From assembly GCA_034766995.1 (NCBI GenBank), contig CM068320.1:11484187-11548186 (forward strand): a stretch of 64,000 nt of DNA, given 5' to 3'. Within the stretch, counting starts at the first letter, position 1. Each line of letters starts with the position of its first letter. A model generated the notes under the pieces. The model was not told the DNA's origin. It saw only the letters and a program-made list of their open reading frames with translations, and ran no database searches. Made by a program: the position numbers and the translations under genes. The DNA comes from Acanthacorydalis orientalis. Lineage: Eukaryota; Arthropoda; Insecta; Megaloptera; Corydalidae. Below, piece by piece: positions 59,764 through 64,000 of this stretch.

Positions 59764-60058
59764 AAATGTAGTTTTCGTTGTCAATAGTTTAAGTATAAGA
59801 GATTTTATTCGATGCATAATTATAATGTTGATATTTAATAAAAAAATCTGTGGGAATATTTAATATTTCTCGACGAAACAAAAATATATACAATTTAACT
59901 AAAAGCATAATGTTTCAAGATTTCTCTTCTTTAAGATTATAGTGTTATAAATATCACAGAAAATTATCCGACAGTACTTTCGAAAAAATATAACAGATAT
60001 GTTGTGACATTTCTTGAAATCATTAAAAAAAATCAACCCAATTTCAGTTTACAAGATG

Positions 60059-60059
60059 A

Positions 60060-60134
<75 letters not shown>
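60059..60134. repeat. (TA)n microsatellite
   Basis: Pure TA tract of about 37 units. Confidence 0.96.
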
Positions 60135-60135
<1 letters not shown>

Positions 60136-60139
60136 TTCA

Positions 60140-61010
60140 ATTTATCATTACTATGTTTACAATGAATTCAATTATGAAAACCCCTTATTAACATATTTAC
60201 ATTACTTTCAAACATTCATAAGATCTCTTTGATACAAAAGTAATCAATTTGATATATTATTTCAACTGGATGCATTAGCAGTTACAACTTTGTTGAAAAA
60301 ATATATTAGATGATTCATGTAATAACGAAAATTATAGCGCAATAGTTTACTTTAAAATACGTAAGTATACACTTTTTCATTTTAAAGAAGAATTTAAGGC
60401 ATGTTTGGAGCATTAAAAAAATAAAATAAGTACTTTAAACCAGCGATACCAAAATCACAGTAGATATAAACATAAATATTTACGTTGAATTTCTCAATCT
60501 CAATATAACAAATAATAATATGTACATATTTGTCTACAACTTACAATAAAGAATAGCAGAAAAAAGAAATTGTTTTGGTAAATCTAATAAAGTAAATAGA
60601 TTTGATATTATTGCAATACGTGTAATTACTATCGCAAGTGAAAAATAATATATCAACAAACTGACTAAACTTGAAAATAATGATTATTAAGAAAAGTTTA
60701 AATTTGTTTATAAAACACATTTTATGTAAAAAAAACTGTTCATATATTTGAATATTTTTTTATTTTCTAAATTCTTTATGAAATATTTATTCAGTCATAT
60801 AAAACTTTCATAGGTACGAAAATTATTCAACGATATTTTGTAAAATATTTTCTTTATCAAAATAAAATTATGTATAATTCTTTTTCAAGTAATTATTCTT
60901 GCACAACATTTTATAAAAAATTCACATTTATTTTGTTATTCATGAATTTAAATTATTCCCTGTTCAAAAATAAACGAAATAGAACTATTATACAATTTTA
61001 ATTACTTTTA
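60140..61010. other. AT-rich sequence without a recognised gene
   Basis: Homogeneous AT-rich sequence; nothing supported. Confidence 0.65.
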
Positions 61011-61018
61011 ATTTTTAA

Positions 61019-61020
61019 AT

Positions 61021-61102
<82 letters not shown>

Positions 61103-61108
61103 CATATT
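61019..61108. repeat. (TC)n(TA)n compound microsatellite
   Basis: About 21 TC units with one TTT break, then TA with GTATATA interruptions. Confidence 0.96.
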
Positions 61109-61574
61109 AAAATTTTTTTATAGTACGATAATTATTGAAATTAAATAAAAATTGCATGCTCTATTAGATATTTAATTGTAAATGTCATTACGGATACATA
61201 ACAGACGACTAGAGTGCTATTTTTTTAGAAATTTAATGAATTGATAAATCACTTGTTATTTTAAAATATTATGTATGCAGTATTCATAATATCTTCAGAA
61301 CAATTGCAGATAATTAATCAATATAATAAAAAAATAATAAAGCTGTACAGAATATGAACTGAAAACATAATTCGAATTTTTTTAATGTTTTACAATGTTT
61401 CCCATTATAAAACGAATAGCATAAAAAAAACAAAGGAATTTTTATAAAATTAGTTTCGTAAGAATCTATTTTTATTCTTGTGCTTTAATTTATAACATTT
61501 TCTACACATTTTAAGTATTAATGTAAAATATAAGATATTTAATTAAAGTTTATAAATTTATTAAATCTATATTA

Positions 61575-62108
61575 TGACGTTGGTAGAAAAATAATTGCGG
61601 TTGTTGTTTTTTGAATTCTCACCTTAATTTTTTTCAATGAAAGTTTGATTTCATTGTGCTCATGTTAATATTTCTGTCTGTCTTTTGGTAATATCGACTT
61701 TGATTTTATTATTAATTTTGCTTCAAATTGAGCTATGAATTAAAAATAAAAAAGAAGCAAATAAGAGAATTTTTTTGTATGAGTTCAAAACGGGTGGTAA
61801 ACTATCAAAAACTGCTCGTAAACTAAACGATGCTTTTAGTGAGGGTACTGTTTAGGAACGTATCGTGAAATGGTGGTTCCAAAATTTTCTCGCTGGAGAC
61901 GAGAGCCTTGAAGATGAAGAAGATCGCGAACGTTCCTGTTCAGTTTATAACGTCCAATTGAAGGCGTGATGGTATTTTGAGGGATTAATTGACAAAAATG
62001 TGTCGATTCTAATTGTGCTTATTTCAATTAATAAAGTTAATTATTAACTGAGAAAATTGTATATGAATTTGAAAGTAATAAACCAAAGTTATTCTTTACC
62101 AGCCTAAT
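61575..62108 (+). mobile_element. Internally deleted mariner (cecropia/Hsmar1-like), distinct deletion
   Basis: The left end reads GACGTTGGTAGAAAAATAAT and the right end is its relative TTCTTTACCAGCCTAATA. The N-terminal helix-turn-helix is readable (NKRIFLYEFKTGGKLSKTAR, KLNDAFSEGTV, one in-frame TAG, then KWWFQNFLAGDESLEDEE). It is followed at once by the transposase C-terminus, seen as CVDSN and AYFN with its stop near 62029. The catalytic domain between is absent. The deletion end points differ from those of the other three copies, so it arose independently. Confidence 0.85.
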
Positions 62109-62377
62109 AAAAAAATGTATTGACAATTTATCATATTTTGATGTTTCGTTGTTTTCAATTTCTTAAAAAAAAATCTTAATTAATGTTAACATTTAGATAA
62201 AAATTACTATATAAAATGACTTTTAAACCCTCAATATTATATATCAATTAATATATATGTACGAAAATAAATGTTGTATATAATTTAATGAATATTCGTG
62301 AATTAATTTCTATTGTTATCTAACATTCATTACAAAACCGTAATATGTTTTACTGAAACATATAGAATTTAATTTTG

Positions 62378-62381
<4 letters not shown>

Positions 62382-62412
<31 letters not shown>
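62382..62412. repeat. (TA)n microsatellite
   Basis: TA tract of about 15 units. Confidence 0.93.
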
Positions 62413-62415
<3 letters not shown>

Positions 62416-62589
62416 TAACATTATATTGTTTTATGTTTTGTTAATATTAATATATTATTAAAACTACTACCATTACAATGTACCTGAGACTACTAAAGAC
62501 TATCTATCTATTTCAGATATATAGTTTTAAATCTGTTTATGCAGTAAGTCTATAAAAAAACTTTGTAGGAAAAATCTCATTACACACAT

Positions 62590-62961
62590 ATGAAGATTAT
62601 TATTTATAATATATTTATTAATTTATTTACTAACTTTATTATACGAAGTTTATGTACATATATATATATATACATACATAATACTTTAATCATAAATGTA
62701 AACAAATATACTATATTCGGAATTATTCCGTTTAAAATAATCTTCATGTACATTTATATAACATTCTTATCATATTTTCCATGTCTAGAAAGAAATTTAA
62801 AACACTTTCATATAGAGGTTATAGACAAATTCTCCCGCACTATCTACAAAATTTACAATTTAATGTTAAAAATGATGCAAAACATTTGTAATAATAATGT
62901 AATAGTAAATATTTTAACCATTAAATATCTATATGTTTTATCTGTATATAAGATTCTTTAA
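62590..62961 (+). other. 123-codon open frame, probably fortuitous
   Basis: Longest open frame of the window. Composition is dominated by I, N, K, Y, F and L, as expected of untranslated AT-rich DNA, and part of it is a TA-repeat stretch (TYIYIYIH). The stretch HFHIEVIDKFSRTIYKIYNL is better balanced. GC is not raised. Without homology it is best not treated as a gene. Confidence 0.12.
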
Positions 62962-62964
62962 ATA

Positions 62965-64000
62965 ATTGAGAAAAATAAGCATTGTGTTCAGTTTATTGAA
63001 TTTTATATTTACGAAATTTACTTATTATTTAATTTAGATCAGACAGTAAAAATATGAGCAATAAATTAAAATCTGTATCAATATTATTAATATATAGATA
63101 CTATCGAAAAAAATTCTTCTGCATTTATTTTCATCAAGTTATACTCACGTTTTACATATTTTCCACATTTCACAAACATAATATAAACAGACTAATTCGG
63201 TATGGTAAGAAAATATAACCAACTATATTTTGTCTTTATAACCATAACTCGTTATATCTGTCACAGGTAATCTCCATCAATTTATTATCTTTTTCTATTT
63301 GAAATGGTTTCTACTTTTTCTCTTATTGATGAAAGAATATATTAATTAAAGTAGACTAATAAAGATTAAAATTACTATATAGTGTTCCACATTAGCTAAA
63401 TTCACTTTCACAAAAGAATTTTTCTTGAAAGAAAAATAAATTTATGAAAAAGGATTATAATACTAGTGTTTGACAAGCTGATACCTTAAATTCACGTTTT
63501 TTTTTGTCTTAATGAATTCTTAAAACAAAATCACTTAATAAATCTGTAAATTTTCTTATATAAAGCCAAGCAATAAAAGTTTTATTAGCGGAAAAAAATT
63601 ACTAAAGCTAGAAACATAATTCTATATGGTAAAATGAGAAACGATGAGTTTTAGTTATGCTTATCAGATTTGTACTTTTTTCTTTAACTATCGTATTAAA
63701 AAGCTTCACACGAAATCAATCATATACGACTACTACTATTTCTGTTTCACCAGATTAAATAATTTTTACCAATATTGTATATTATTTCAAAAATAATACA
63801 GATCTAATTATTATTTCTGCATTCTTATACAATCATAAAGATGAATAAAATATTTTCATATGTATTTACAAAACTCGGCTGTGGATATTATATTTGTGAA
63901 ATACAGAAAATATGAAAAAGTTCATATATTCTGATGAAAATAAACGTACAATAACTTTTTTCGCTAGTATGCATATGTTAATATTATTGATACAAATTTA
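62965..64000. other. AT-rich sequence without a recognised gene
   Basis: No frame, repeat or splice pair supported. Confidence 0.65.

Noticed and set aside
62590..62961. Mitochondrial or endosymbiont insertion suggested by high AT and an open frame
   Set aside because: No recognisable mitochondrial or bacterial protein motif; composition equals the surrounding nuclear DNA.

Overview
The window is nuclear DNA from an arthropod, most likely an insect. It is extremely AT-rich and is broken roughly once per kilobase by long (TA)n microsatellites. It contains several families of dead Tc1/mariner transposons and 5'-truncated non-LTR retrotransposons that are typical of insects. There is no sign of bacterial organisation: no operons, no long open frames, no ribosome binding sites. 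The order or species cannot be settled from the sequence.

The recognisable content is mostly mobile-element debris. Two decayed copies of one DDE-type Tc1/mariner lineage lie at 576-1250 and 54673-55549. Four short internally deleted mariners of the cecropia/Hsmar1-like type lie at 12324-12819, 29101-29507, 44412-44906 and 61575-62108. Two further mariner lineages are at 39545-40200 and 48878-49572. LINE 3' ends are at 15126-15569, 19697-20306 and 46731-47880; the last carries an RNase H domain and forms the largest GC-rich island. None can encode a working enzyme. Many of these elements touch a (TA)n tract at one or both ends.

Host genes, if present, are split into small exons in very large introns and show up only as islands of raised GC with splice signals. 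The best supported is a small plus-strand gene of about 100 codons: exon 16120-16270, a 24-base microexon at 16624-16647 and a terminal exon at 24353-24495, all phase-compatible. It sits inside the presumed intron of a minus-strand gene whose start-codon exon is 25296-25418 and whose GC-rich second exon is 11266-11522, with a possible alternative first exon at 17942-18018. Other single candidate exons are listed with lower confidence. I recognise none of these proteins.

Unusual structures include a 222-bp near-perfect foldback at 24677-24898, two adjacent foldbacks at 22569-22800, several short perfect palindromes, and unclassified GC-rich islands next to (TA)n tracts. No tRNA, rRNA, CRISPR or known riboswitch was seen. 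All exon calls come from reading by eye and need transcript or homology support.
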